Shown here piece after piece: positions 1 to 6,659 of a stretch of DNA of 10,004 nucleotides. This DNA comes from an uncultured Selenomonadales bacterium. GTDB taxonomy: Bacteria; Bacillota; Negativicutes; Selenomonadales; Selenomonadaceae. Location: assembly GCA_947165405.1 (NCBI GenBank), contig CAMVAG010000067.1, positions 1 to 10,004 on the forward strand. Reading direction: 5' to 3'. The first letter of the stretch is position 1. Each line of letters begins with the position of its first letter. The notes under the pieces were generated by a model. It worked only from the letters and a program-made list of their open reading frames with translations. It was not told the origin of the DNA and searched no databases. A program made the position numbers and the translations under genes.

Positions 1-1
1 G

Positions 2-379
2 GCAGAAAAATTATTCGCGGCGTTTTGCCCGGGTGCCTTGACGATAATATTGCCAAAGAATAAAATTGTTCCCGACTTCGTGACGTGCGGAAAGTCAAGC
101 GTAGGGATACGCTTCCCCGCAAATGACGTTGCCTTATCGCTGATAAAATTTTCGGGCGTGCCGATTGCCGCGCCGAGTGCAAATTTGTCAAACTTTCCGC
201 CGCCGAAAACCGCCCGGGAAGTTTTAAAAAATTTGTCGGGACGAGTCGAAATAATTTTGGACGGCGGGCAATGTCAATTCGGAATTTCCTCGACGATAAT
301 CGATTTGACATGTTCGGAGCCGAAAATTTTGCGTCACGGAGCAATTCCCTCAGAAAAAATTTTGGAGGAGCTTTCATGA
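2..379 (+). CDS. tsaC: Threonylcarbamoyl-AMP synthase (TsaC/YrdC/Sua5 family), 5'-truncated by window edge
   Basis: This is the C-terminal 125 residues of a YrdC-fold enzyme. The family makes L-threonylcarbamoyladenylate from threonine, bicarbonate and ATP, the first step of the t6A37 modification of ANN-decoding tRNAs in the cytoplasm. The visible frame is open from base 2, so the start lies outside the window. Recognisable family blocks are PGALTIILPK, SVGIRFPAN, PIAAPSANLS (the nucleotide-binding SxN region), SSTIID and ILRHGAI. The protein stops about ten residues after ILRHGAI, so it is the short TsaC form without the extra Sua5 C-terminal domain. Its TGA overlaps the next ATG as ATGA, which indicates translational coupling. 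The proximity to glyA recalls the B. subtilis ywlC-glyA region. The family call is firm; only the tsaC versus ywlC name is open. Confidence 0.9.
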   Translation, partial: AEKLFAAFCPGALTIILPKNKIVPDFVTCGKSSVGIRFPANDVALSLIKFSGVPIAAPSANLSNFPPPKTAREVLKNLSGRVEIILDGGQCQFGISSTIIDLTCSEPKILRHGAIPSEKILEELS

Positions 380-795
380 ACAAAATCGAACGCAACAAGC
401 TTGCAATGAAAAAATTTATGACGTGCATAAACACGAACGACAAAATTCTTGCCGAAGAACTTATCGACGCGTCCGCCGAATTCACGACGCCCGTTTCAGA
501 CAAGCCGCTTTACGGAGGCGCGGGCTATTTGTCCGTCGTCGACTTGATGCGCAAAAGTTTTTCTGATATTCGCTGGGAGATTGTCGACATGGCAGCGGAA
601 GAAGATAAAGTTGCGGTAAGTTGGATTTGCAGCGGCACGCACGACGGAAATTTTATGGGACTTGCACCGACGGGTAAAAAATTTTCGTTCAGCGTCATGA
701 ATTTTTATTACTTCAACGGCGAAGGAAAAATTATCAACGACGTGGCGGCTCAAGGTCTCTTCGGATTGATGACGGCTTTGGGCTTGATTAAATGA
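376..795 (+). CDS. SnoaL-like / ester cyclase-type NTF2-fold protein
   Basis: A 139-residue soluble protein with the length and pattern of the SnoaL-like (NTF2-like cone) family. Residues 14-65 form the helical half, with FTTPVSDKPLYGG in the position typical of the family. The core motif is SGTHDGNFMGLAPTGKK at residues 86-102, followed by the strand pattern FSFSVMNFYYFNGEGKI, where these proteins line a small hydrophobic pocket. Members include polyketide cyclases, but many small bacterial relatives have no known substrate, so no reaction is assigned. The start at 376 is chosen because GGAGGAG lies seven bases upstream and the ATG overlaps the tsaC stop. An upstream in-frame start at 271 would overlap tsaC by over 100 bases and has no reason to be used. 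No signal peptide or membrane segment is seen. It is co-transcribed with tsaC and glyA, but nothing links it to them biochemically. Confidence 0.8.
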   Translation: MNKIERNKLAMKKFMTCINTNDKILAEELIDASAEFTTPVSDKPLYGGAGYLSVVDLMRKSFSDIRWEIVDMAAEEDKVAVSWICSGTHDGNFMGLAPTGKKFSFSVMNFYYFNGEGKIINDVAAQGLFGLMTALGLIK

Positions 796-810
796 TTTGG
801 AGGTTACAGC

Positions 811-2052
811 ATGAATTTGATGGAAGGCTTGAAAAAAGATGCCGAACTCTTCGCGGCGGTGGAAAATGAACTCAATCGCCAAAGAAACAAGTTGGAACTC
901 ATCGCTTCGGAAAATATCGTGAGCCGTGCCGTCATGGAAGCGCAAGGCTCGGTTTTAACGAACAAATACGCCGAAGGTTATCCCGGCAAAAGATATTACG
1001 GCGGTTGCGAATTCGTCGACGTGGCAGAACAACTTGCAATCGACCGCGCCAAAAAACTTTTCGATTGCGCCTATGCAAACGTTCAGCCGCATTCCGGTGC
1101 TCAAGCAAACATGGCGGTGTATTTCGCGCTTGCCAAGCCCGGCGATACGATTATGGGCATGAACTTGACTGACGGCGGGCACCTCACGCACGGCAGCCCC
1201 GTCAACATGAGCGGCAAATATTTTAAAATCGTTCCTTACGGTGTAAGCCGCGAAACCGAGACGATTGACTACGACGCGCTGGAAAAAATTGCCTTCGATT
1301 GCAAGCCGAAAATCATCGTCGCGGGAGCCTCTGCTTATTCGCGAATCATTGACTTTGAACGCCTCGCAGACACTGCAAAAAAAGTCGGAGCTTATTTGAT
1401 GGTCGACATGGCGCACATTGCAGGCTTGGTTGCGGCGGGTTTGCATCCGAGTCCGTTGCCTTATGCCGATGTTGTGACTTCGACGACGCATAAAACTCTG
1501 CGCGGACCTCGCGGTGGTTTGATTCTTTGCAAAGACGCGGAATTCGGCAAGCAATTCAACAAGGCGATTTTCCCCGGCACTCAAGGCGGCCCGCTTATGC
1601 ATGTCATTGCGGCTAAAGCGGTTGCGTTCGGCGAGGCTCTTCAACCCGAATTCAAAGACTACGCCGCGCAGATTATCAAGAACGCAAAAGTTTTGGCGGA
1701 AACGCTCACGGCTGACGGATTTAGAATCGTAAGCGGCGGCACCGACAATCATTTGATGCTTGTCGACTTGACGAGCAAAAACATCACGGGCAAAGAGGCA
1801 CAAAACCTCCTCGACGAGGTAAACATCACCGCGAACAAAAATACAATTCCGTTTGAGCCGCGTTCTCCGTTTGTGACGAGCGGCTTGAGATTGGGCAGCC
1901 CCGCTTTGACGACGCGAGGCTTTAAGGAAGACGACATGCGCGAGGTTGCAAACATTATCGCTTTGGTTTTGGATAATCCGACTGCCGAAGACAAAAAAAT
2001 TGAGGCGCGTGAACGTGTTGCCGCGCTTTGCAAAAAATATCCGCTGTATTGA
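811..2052 (+). CDS. glyA: Serine hydroxymethyltransferase
   Basis: A 413-residue, full-length PLP enzyme that interconverts serine plus tetrahydrofolate with glycine plus 5,10-methylene-tetrahydrofolate, the main entry of one-carbon units in the cytoplasm. Seen in the sequence are ELIASEN near residue 29, the substrate-contacting YAEGYPGKRYYGG at 53-65 (Tyr53 and Glu55 expected catalytic), HSGAQAN at 94-100, VDMAHIAG with Asp199 for the PLP ring nitrogen, STTHKTLRGPRGG with Lys228 as the Schiff-base lysine, and SGLRLGSPALTTRG with Arg359 for the substrate carboxylate. All key residues are present and the length is normal. The ATG at 811 has GGAGG seven bases upstream (799-803); a second ATG three codons in is less well spaced. 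The TGA overlaps the next ATG by one base. Its product can feed the formyl-folate pool used by the AICAR transformylase on the opposite strand of this window. Confidence 0.98.
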   Translation: MNLMEGLKKDAELFAAVENELNRQRNKLELIASENIVSRAVMEAQGSVLTNKYAEGYPGKRYYGGCEFVDVAEQLAIDRAKKLFDCAYANVQPHSGAQANMAVYFALAKPGDTIMGMNLTDGGHLTHGSPVNMSGKYFKIVPYGVSRETETIDYDALEKIAFDCKPKIIVAGASAYSRIIDFERLADTAKKVGAYLMVDMAHIAGLVAAGLHPSPLPYADVVTSTTHKTLRGPRGGLILCKDAEFGKQFNKAIFPGTQGGPLMHVIAAKAVAFGEALQPEFKDYAAQIIKNAKVLAETLTADGFRIVSGGTDNHLMLVDLTSKNITGKEAQNLLDEVNITANKNTIPFEPRSPFVTSGLRLGSPALTTRGFKEDDMREVANIIALVLDNPTAEDKKIEARERVAALCKKYPLY

Positions 2053-3278
2053 TGATTACTCGACTCCTTAAACAAGCCGAAGATTATCTGGAATGGCGTT
2101 GCTTGGACAAAAATTGGTTTGACTATCGCGAAAAACTCGGCAAGCCCGTCAACCTGCGAAAGCTTATGATTTTCAAGGATTATGTCAAGTGGCTTGAAAG
2201 CAGAAACGAAAGCATTCCAAAAAATGAAGCTGCTTTGTTTAAAAAACTTAAAGAACGCATTCAAGCTATACAAGCCGGCTTGATTAGTGCGACAATGGGC
2301 GACAAGCCGCAACCGATAACCGACGCCGAACGCGCCAAAATGTTGGAGACGCACCGAAATTATTTTGCCAATTATCTCTTTGACCTAATGAAGCAAAAAA
2401 ATTTCACCGAAGCCGAAGTTGCCGCCCGCGCCCGCGTCGACGTTGCAATCTTTGACAAACTGCGCAACGAACGAAGATATACTCCCGAAGAGCGGACGAT
2501 TTGGGCACTTGCCTTAGCACTTGAATTGAATTTCGACGAGGCAAATGCTTTGTTGAGTCGGGCACCGTACATGACGAGCGGGCATTACTGTCTTTCCGCG
2601 AAAGTTCAAGAAGAAGTCTTGATAGCTTTTTTCCTCGACAAGCGCGTTTACGATTTGGCGGCGGCTGATGAAATTTTAAAACATTACGGCTTTAAAACGT
2701 TGGAAGTGACGGAAGATTTTTCTGTTCGTTCCGACAAAAAGTCTTTCCGCGACGAAAATTTGATTGATTTGATAGAGCTTTATCTTGAAAAAAATTTCAA
2801 AGATACGTCGTGGATTGAGGCGGCGTCTAAACGCGGCGAAAAGTTTTCTTACAGTTTTGAATCTCTCGGCGAACCTGCTGAATCGTTAAAAACTTTCGAG
2901 GTCATCATCCGCAAGCTTAAGGATAAAGTCGGACTTGCCGGAAATTATTTTTCGGATTATTTGTACAAGCTCATCAAGCAAAAAAATTTGTCGGACGTCG
3001 AAGTTTATAAGCGGGCGCATTTGGACAGACGCATCTTCTCAAAAATTCGCAATGAGAAAAATTACATGCCCGGTAAGAAAACAGTTTTGGCAATTGCCTT
3101 TGCCATGAAGTTGGATTTCAAAGAGGCGAACACCTTACTGGCACGAGCGGGATATTCTTTGAGCGAAGGGCGCAAGGAGGACGTTATCGCCGCGTATTTC
3201 ATTGAGAATCAGATTTACGATTTGTTTCTGATTAACGAAGTGCTTGACTATTACGGTTGTCCGATACTTGGCGACTGA
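2052..3278 (+). CDS. Protein of unknown function with two copies of an HTH-like module
   Basis: A 408-residue soluble protein, strongly helical by composition, not assignable to a named enzyme family. Residues 1-100 form a charged, helix-rich N-terminal part. Residues about 105-214 and 300-408 are two copies of one module of roughly 110 residues. Over the first 72 residues of each, 36 align identically without gaps by my count. The shared core reads KQKN, then EV..RA, D..IF.K.RNE..Y.P and L.F.EAN.LL.RA.Y, followed by a second helical part (IAFFLDKRVYDL versus AAYFIENQIYDL) ending in YG. The core resembles a short XRE-type four-helix DNA-binding fold. From memory, similar single copies occur at the C-termini of other Firmicutes proteins, but I cannot verify that here. 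A spacer of about 85 residues separates the copies. The ATG overlaps the glyA stop (TGATG) and has no clear ribosome binding site, so reinitiation after glyA is likely. Nucleic-acid binding is inference only. Confidence 0.75.
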   Translation: MITRLLKQAEDYLEWRCLDKNWFDYREKLGKPVNLRKLMIFKDYVKWLESRNESIPKNEAALFKKLKERIQAIQAGLISATMGDKPQPITDAERAKMLETHRNYFANYLFDLMKQKNFTEAEVAARARVDVAIFDKLRNERRYTPEERTIWALALALELNFDEANALLSRAPYMTSGHYCLSAKVQEEVLIAFFLDKRVYDLAAADEILKHYGFKTLEVTEDFSVRSDKKSFRDENLIDLIELYLEKNFKDTSWIEAASKRGEKFSYSFESLGEPAESLKTFEVIIRKLKDKVGLAGNYFSDYLYKLIKQKNLSDVEVYKRAHLDRRIFSKIRNEKNYMPGKKTVLAIAFAMKLDFKEANTLLARAGYSLSEGRKEDVIAAYFIENQIYDLFLINEVLDYYGCPILGD

Positions 3279-3282
3279 ACGA

Positions 3283-3290
3283 AAGGAGAG
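3283..3290 (+). promoter_or_regulatory. Ribosome binding site deciding a TTG start
   Basis: AAGGAGAG lies six bases before the TTG at 3297. No ATG in the same frame lies near the start of the membrane phosphatase, so this site supports the non-ATG start. Confidence 0.75.
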
Positions 3291-3296
3291 CGAATT

Positions 3297-4238
3297 TTGG
3301 ATTTAGACTACTTGATTTTTCTGCAGGGAATTCGAAATGATTGGGGCGGCGAAGGATTTTTCACATTGGTCTCTGCGGTGCCCACGAGTGCTTTGACGGC
3401 ATTAATCCCCGCGATTTTATTTTGGTGCATAAACAAGCAGGCGGGAATTTTTATCCTCTTCAACGCGGAAATCGGGCGCGTGATTAACGAGCTTATCAAA
3501 GGAACGTTTTGCGTCTATCGCCCTTGGATTCATGAAAGCGGTTTGACTCCTTCGGCAGAGGCATTTGAAAAAGCTTCGAGCTGGTCTTTTCCGAGCGGGC
3601 ACACGCAATTTGCCACGGCGATTTACGGCGGCTTTGCCTTCTTCTACAGAAAAATTGTTCCGTTGCTTATCATTCCTTGCGCGTTGATAATTTTAATGGT
3701 CGCCTTCAGCAGAAATTTTTTGGGCGTCCACACTCCGCAAGATGTTTTGTTCGCGATAATTTATTCAGTCGGCTTGTTCTTCGCGGCGGAAAAAATTTTC
3801 GCTTGGATTGGCAAAGACGACGAGCGGCGATTGATATTCTTCGCGGTCGGCACGGCTGTCACGCTGATAATTTTCCTCTTTCTCTACTTCAAGCCGTATC
3901 CCGAAGACGTTCTCAACGGCAAAGTTATCATTGACCCGCTCACGGCTCGCGCAGATTCCTTCGACGCTTTGGGCTTCGGGCTGTCATTCTTTTTGGGTTG
4001 GTTCCTTGAACAAAAATTTATCAAATTCAAAACAAAAGTCTCTTCCAAAGACAGATTGTGGCGCGTGATAATCGGCGTCGCGGTTTTGGGCGTGATAGCC
4101 GTCGCGATTTATCCTCTGCTGAAAATTTTCTTGAGCGTCGAGGCTTACAAATTCTTCAAGGCGTTTCTGCCGTTCTTCTCAATTTTATTTTTGATTCCGC
4201 TGATTTTCACGAAGGTCGAAAAAAAATTTAAACGTTGA
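3297..4238 (+). CDS. PAP2-family membrane phosphatase
   Basis: A 313-residue integral membrane protein of the type 2 phosphatidic acid phosphatase family, which dephosphorylates lipid phosphates such as undecaprenyl pyrophosphate or phosphatidate at the membrane face. All three signature blocks are present in order: K68-x6-R75-P76 (KGTFCVYRP), P99-S100-G101-H102, and S138-R139-x5-H145-x3-D149, with His102 and His145 the expected catalytic pair. Hydrophobic segments lie near residues 22-43, 105-117, 119-137, 149-170, 178-197, 222-237, 256-278 and 288-304, so about half of the protein extends past the catalytic core as extra transmembrane helices. This longer form is common among Firmicutes homologues. 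The substrate cannot be read from sequence; undecaprenyl-PP recycling is one possibility. The start is a TTG with a good ribosome binding site. The gene is last in the operon, just before the terminator at 4251. Confidence 0.92.
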   Translation: MDLDYLIFLQGIRNDWGGEGFFTLVSAVPTSALTALIPAILFWCINKQAGIFILFNAEIGRVINELIKGTFCVYRPWIHESGLTPSAEAFEKASSWSFPSGHTQFATAIYGGFAFFYRKIVPLLIIPCALIILMVAFSRNFLGVHTPQDVLFAIIYSVGLFFAAEKIFAWIGKDDERRLIFFAVGTAVTLIIFLFLYFKPYPEDVLNGKVIIDPLTARADSFDALGFGLSFFLGWFLEQKFIKFKTKVSSKDRLWRVIIGVAVLGVIAVAIYPLLKIFLSVEAYKFFKAFLPFFSILFLIPLIFTKVEKKFKR

Positions 4239-4239
4239 C

Positions 4240-4285
4240 AAAAAAAATTACCTCCGCCAAATTTCTGACGGAGGCTTTTTTATTT
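4240..4285. terminator. Bidirectional rho-independent terminator between convergent genes
   Basis: CCTCCG at 4251-4256 pairs with CGGAGG at 4269-4274. After one C/A mismatch the stem is extended by CA/TG, leaving a 6-base loop. On the plus strand it is followed by CTTTTTTATTT. On the minus strand the upstream run of A gives TAATTTTTTT. It therefore ends both the tsaC-glyA-PAP2 transcript and the nrdD transcript. The nrdD stop codon (4280-4282) lies within the plus-strand T tract. Confidence 0.9.
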
Positions 4286-6475
4286 GCCGTCGGGCTTCAG
4301 CCGCCCGATATGGAAAGTTCCCGTGACAAGTTCTTTTCTGTGACAATGCGGGCACTCGTTGCCGATAATGCCGGTGTAGCCGCAAACGGGGTCGCGGTCG
4401 ACGGGGTGATTGATTGAAAAATATCCCATGTCGGCGTCGTGCATTGCCCTGACCAACGCCTCGAACGCGGAAATATTTTTCGTGGGGTCGCCGTCCATTT
4501 CTATGTAAGCGATGTGCCCCGCGTTGCAGATTGCGTGATACGGAGCCTCGATTTTAATCTTGTCGCCCGCGCAAATCGGGAAGTACACGGGCACGTGGCT
4601 TGAATTCGTCATGTAAGGACGGTCGGTCACGCCTTTTATGTTGCCGTAAGTTTTTCGATTGGCGCGTTGAAATTGTCCCGCAGTCGATTCGGCAGGCGTC
4701 CCGAAGGTCGTCCAATTTCTTTTTTCGCGTTTGGTGTAGTCGTCGGTGCGTTCGCGAAGATGTTTGACGATTTTCAAGCCCAGCTGTTGAGCTTCTTCGC
4801 TTTGCCCGTGATGAGAGCCGATTAACGCTACCAAACATTCCGCCAAGCCGCAAAACCCGATTGAATAGCTCGCGTGCTTGAGAACGTCTTTAATCTTGTC
4901 GGTCGGCTTGAGCTTTTCCGAATCCATCCACACGCCCTGCCCCATGAGGAACGGGAAATTGTAAACGTGCTTCTCCTCAATCGTCTTGAGCCGGAATAAT
5001 AAATAATCGTGGCAAAGCGTTATGTATTTATCATAGAGTTCAAAAAATTTTTCGAGGCTGCCTTTTGCTTCGAGGGCAAGCTTCGGTAAGTTAATCGTCA
5101 CGAAAGCAAAATTCCCTCGACTGCCGGACTCCTCGCGCCCGTTGACGTTCGACATGACACGCGTCCGACAACCCATCGTCGCCACGCAGCTGTTGTAGTC
5201 GCCGGGCTTGTAGTATTGCAAATTATACGGCGCGTCGATGTTCACGAAGTTTGGGAAAAGCCGCTTGGCACTGACTTTGCAAGCTTGACGAAACAAATCG
5301 TAATTCGGGTCGTCGACGTTGTAATTTACGCCGCTTTTGAGTTGAAAGACGCTTATCGGGAAAATGGGCGTCTCACCGTTGCCGAGTCCTGCCTCGATTG
5401 CGTTTAAAACTTCGCGAACCACGAGGCGACCTTCGGGCGAAGTATCCATGCCGTAGTTGATTGAGCTGAACGGAACTTGCGCACCCGCCCGGCTGTGCAA
5501 CGTGTTGAAGTTGTGAATCAAAGCTTCCATAGCTTGATGAGTTTCTTCCTCAACGTCCGCGCAGGCTTGACTATAAACTTTTTCCGCAAGTTTTTCCGAG
5601 CCGATAATTTTTGTAAGGTTGTCGACGGCGGCAGGATTATTTCCCTCCGAATAAGTGCAAACATTAAAATCAATATCGCCCGCCGCCTCAATGTCGCAGA
5701 ATTCGCAAGCGCGTTTGACCTCGTCGCGAAGAACACGCTTGAAAGATTTCCTCACGCCTTCCGCCATTGCATAATCGAAAGCGTTGATACTTTGTCCGCC
5801 GAACATGTCATTTTGATTCGACTGAATGGCAATGCAAGCCAGCGAAGCATAGGAACGAATGGAATTGGGCTCGCGAAGAAAACCGTGCCCCGTCGAAAAG
5901 CCGCCGTGAAAAAGTTTCAGCAAGTCAATTTGGCAGCAGTTGAAAGTTATCAAGCTGAAGTCTTTGTCGTGAATGTGAATCCAATTTTCCTTGTCGGCTT
6001 GAGCAAATTCTTCGGGCAAGACGTGATTGTCGACGAAATACTTTGCACTCTCCGCGCCCATCTTCAACATGATACCCATTGAGGCGTCGGTGTTGATGTT
6101 GGCGTTGTCGCGCTTGAGGTCGATGTCCACACTGTCGGCAAAAAAAATATCGCGGTAGGTGTCCATCAATTTTTTCTGCGCGGCGCGTCGTTGAGAATGC
6201 TTTTGCCGATAAACAATGAACTGCTTGGCAACGTCGAAAAAACCGTGCGCCATTAAACATTTTTCGACGTGGTCTTGAATGTCTTCGACGCCGATAATTT
6301 CGTTCTCGGCAATGGCGCGTTCAACCGAATCGGTTACCAATTCCAAATCGTCGTCGGAAAGTTTATCGGCGGGCGTCGAGGCATCACGATTCGCGCCGGC
6401 TATCGCATTGAAAATTTTTTCGCGGTCGTAATTAACCTTCTGCCCCGAACGCTTTCGAACTTTTGTCAATTTCAT
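4280..6475 (-). CDS. nrdD: Anaerobic (class III) ribonucleoside-triphosphate reductase, C-terminus lacks the usual glycyl-radical motif
   Basis: A 731-residue protein of the class III reductase family, which makes dNTPs from NTPs without oxygen using a glycyl radical installed by the radical-SAM activase NrdG. Residues 4-93 are an ATP-cone regulatory domain (KVRKRSGQKVNYDREKI). The barrel follows, with NCC at 179-181 and the finger-loop MGCRT containing Cys436, the expected thiyl-radical cysteine. SIGFCGLAEC lies at 538-547. A zinc-ribbon-like tail (DPVCGYTG, then CPHC at 708-711) has Asp695 where other members have a first cysteine. After CPHCHRKE only 16 residues remain, and no RxxGY glycyl-radical sequence follows in this frame or in the other two minus-strand frames before the terminator. 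The ATG at 6475 is chosen because AAAGGAGGG lies just upstream; the 17-codon longer form has no such site. No nrdG lies within the window. Family is certain; whether it is active alone is open. Confidence 0.93.
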   Translation of the reverse strand: MKLTKVRKRSGQKVNYDREKIFNAIAGANRDASTPADKLSDDDLELVTDSVERAIAENEIIGVEDIQDHVEKCLMAHGFFDVAKQFIVYRQKHSQRRAAQKKLMDTYRDIFFADSVDIDLKRDNANINTDASMGIMLKMGAESAKYFVDNHVLPEEFAQADKENWIHIHDKDFSLITFNCCQIDLLKLFHGGFSTGHGFLREPNSIRSYASLACIAIQSNQNDMFGGQSINAFDYAMAEGVRKSFKRVLRDEVKRACEFCDIEAAGDIDFNVCTYSEGNNPAAVDNLTKIIGSEKLAEKVYSQACADVEEETHQAMEALIHNFNTLHSRAGAQVPFSSINYGMDTSPEGRLVVREVLNAIEAGLGNGETPIFPISVFQLKSGVNYNVDDPNYDLFRQACKVSAKRLFPNFVNIDAPYNLQYYKPGDYNSCVATMGCRTRVMSNVNGREESGSRGNFAFVTINLPKLALEAKGSLEKFFELYDKYITLCHDYLLFRLKTIEEKHVYNFPFLMGQGVWMDSEKLKPTDKIKDVLKHASYSIGFCGLAECLVALIGSHHGQSEEAQQLGLKIVKHLRERTDDYTKREKRNWTTFGTPAESTAGQFQRANRKTYGNIKGVTDRPYMTNSSHVPVYFPICAGDKIKIEAPYHAICNAGHIAYIEMDGDPTKNISAFEALVRAMHDADMGYFSINHPVDRDPVCGYTGIIGNECPHCHRKELVTGTFHIGRLKPDGK

Positions 6476-6480
6476 TTGTA

Positions 6481-6490
6481 TCCCTCCTTT
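6481..6490 (-). promoter_or_regulatory. Strong ribosome binding site deciding the nrdD start
   Basis: On the minus strand AAAGGAGGGA ends five bases before the ATG at 6475. It rules out the longer in-frame start further upstream, which would place this site inside the coding region. Confidence 0.85.
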
Positions 6491-6498
6491 CAAAGTGT

Positions 6499-6555
6499 AA
6501 AAAAAATAATCGCGCCTCCTCTTCACGCTACAAAATTTTTAAACGGCGCGATTAT
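6499..6555 (-). terminator. Inverted repeat with T8 tract upstream of nrdD, probable terminator of the upstream operon
   Basis: ATAATCGCGCC (6506-6516) and GGCGCGATTAT (6545-6555) are exact 11-base inverted copies separated by 28 bases. On the minus strand the second arm runs into eight T (6506-6499). RNA read through from the two-transmembrane gene ending at 6660 would fold into an 11-pair hairpin plus U tract, i.e. a rho-independent terminator with an unusually large loop. An operator role for the repeat is the alternative. Confidence 0.6.
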
Positions 6556-6579
6556 ATCATTTGAAAACGATTTTGTGAA
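6551..6579 (-). promoter_or_regulatory. Promoter of nrdD
   Basis: On the minus strand the -35 box is TTCACA (6579-6574; consensus TTGACA) and the -10 box is TATAAT (6556-6551), exact, with a 17-base spacer. A TG one base before the -10 gives an extended -10. Expected transcription start is near 6544, leaving a leader of about 70 bases. The -10 overlaps one arm of the inverted repeat at 6545-6555. No NrdR box was recognised. Confidence 0.8.
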
Positions 6580-6659
6580 CAGCATGGCAAGTGCCGGCAA
6601 AGTGCAAGGAAACGCGAAAGGCAATTAGTCAACTGCTTAATGACGCGAAAAAATTTTTT

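Noticed and set aside
955..1803. A 282-codon open frame on the minus strand inside glyA, and a similar 149-codon one at 496-945
   Set aside because: Both lie opposite well-supported genes. They have no ribosome binding site or recognisable motif, and their composition is that of an antisense shadow rich in Arg, Phe and Val.
4235..4417. A 60-codon plus-strand open frame starting at the PAP2 stop
   Set aside because: It runs through the terminator hairpin and then reads antisense to the end of nrdD. No family resemblance.
5477..6082. A 201-codon plus-strand open frame opposite nrdD
   Set aside because: It is the antisense of conserved NrdD barrel sequence and has no motif or start signal of its own.
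6561..6580. A possible Rex- or Fnr-type site overlapping the nrdD -35 region (TTGTGAA half-site)
   Set aside because: Only one half-site is present, with no inverted partner at the right distance. No NrdR box was found either.
6580..6659. Near-repeats GGCAAGTGC and GGCAAAGTGC just after the two-transmembrane gene
   Set aside because: Two short imperfect copies in 25 bases are compatible with chance, and no stable fold or coding use was apparent.
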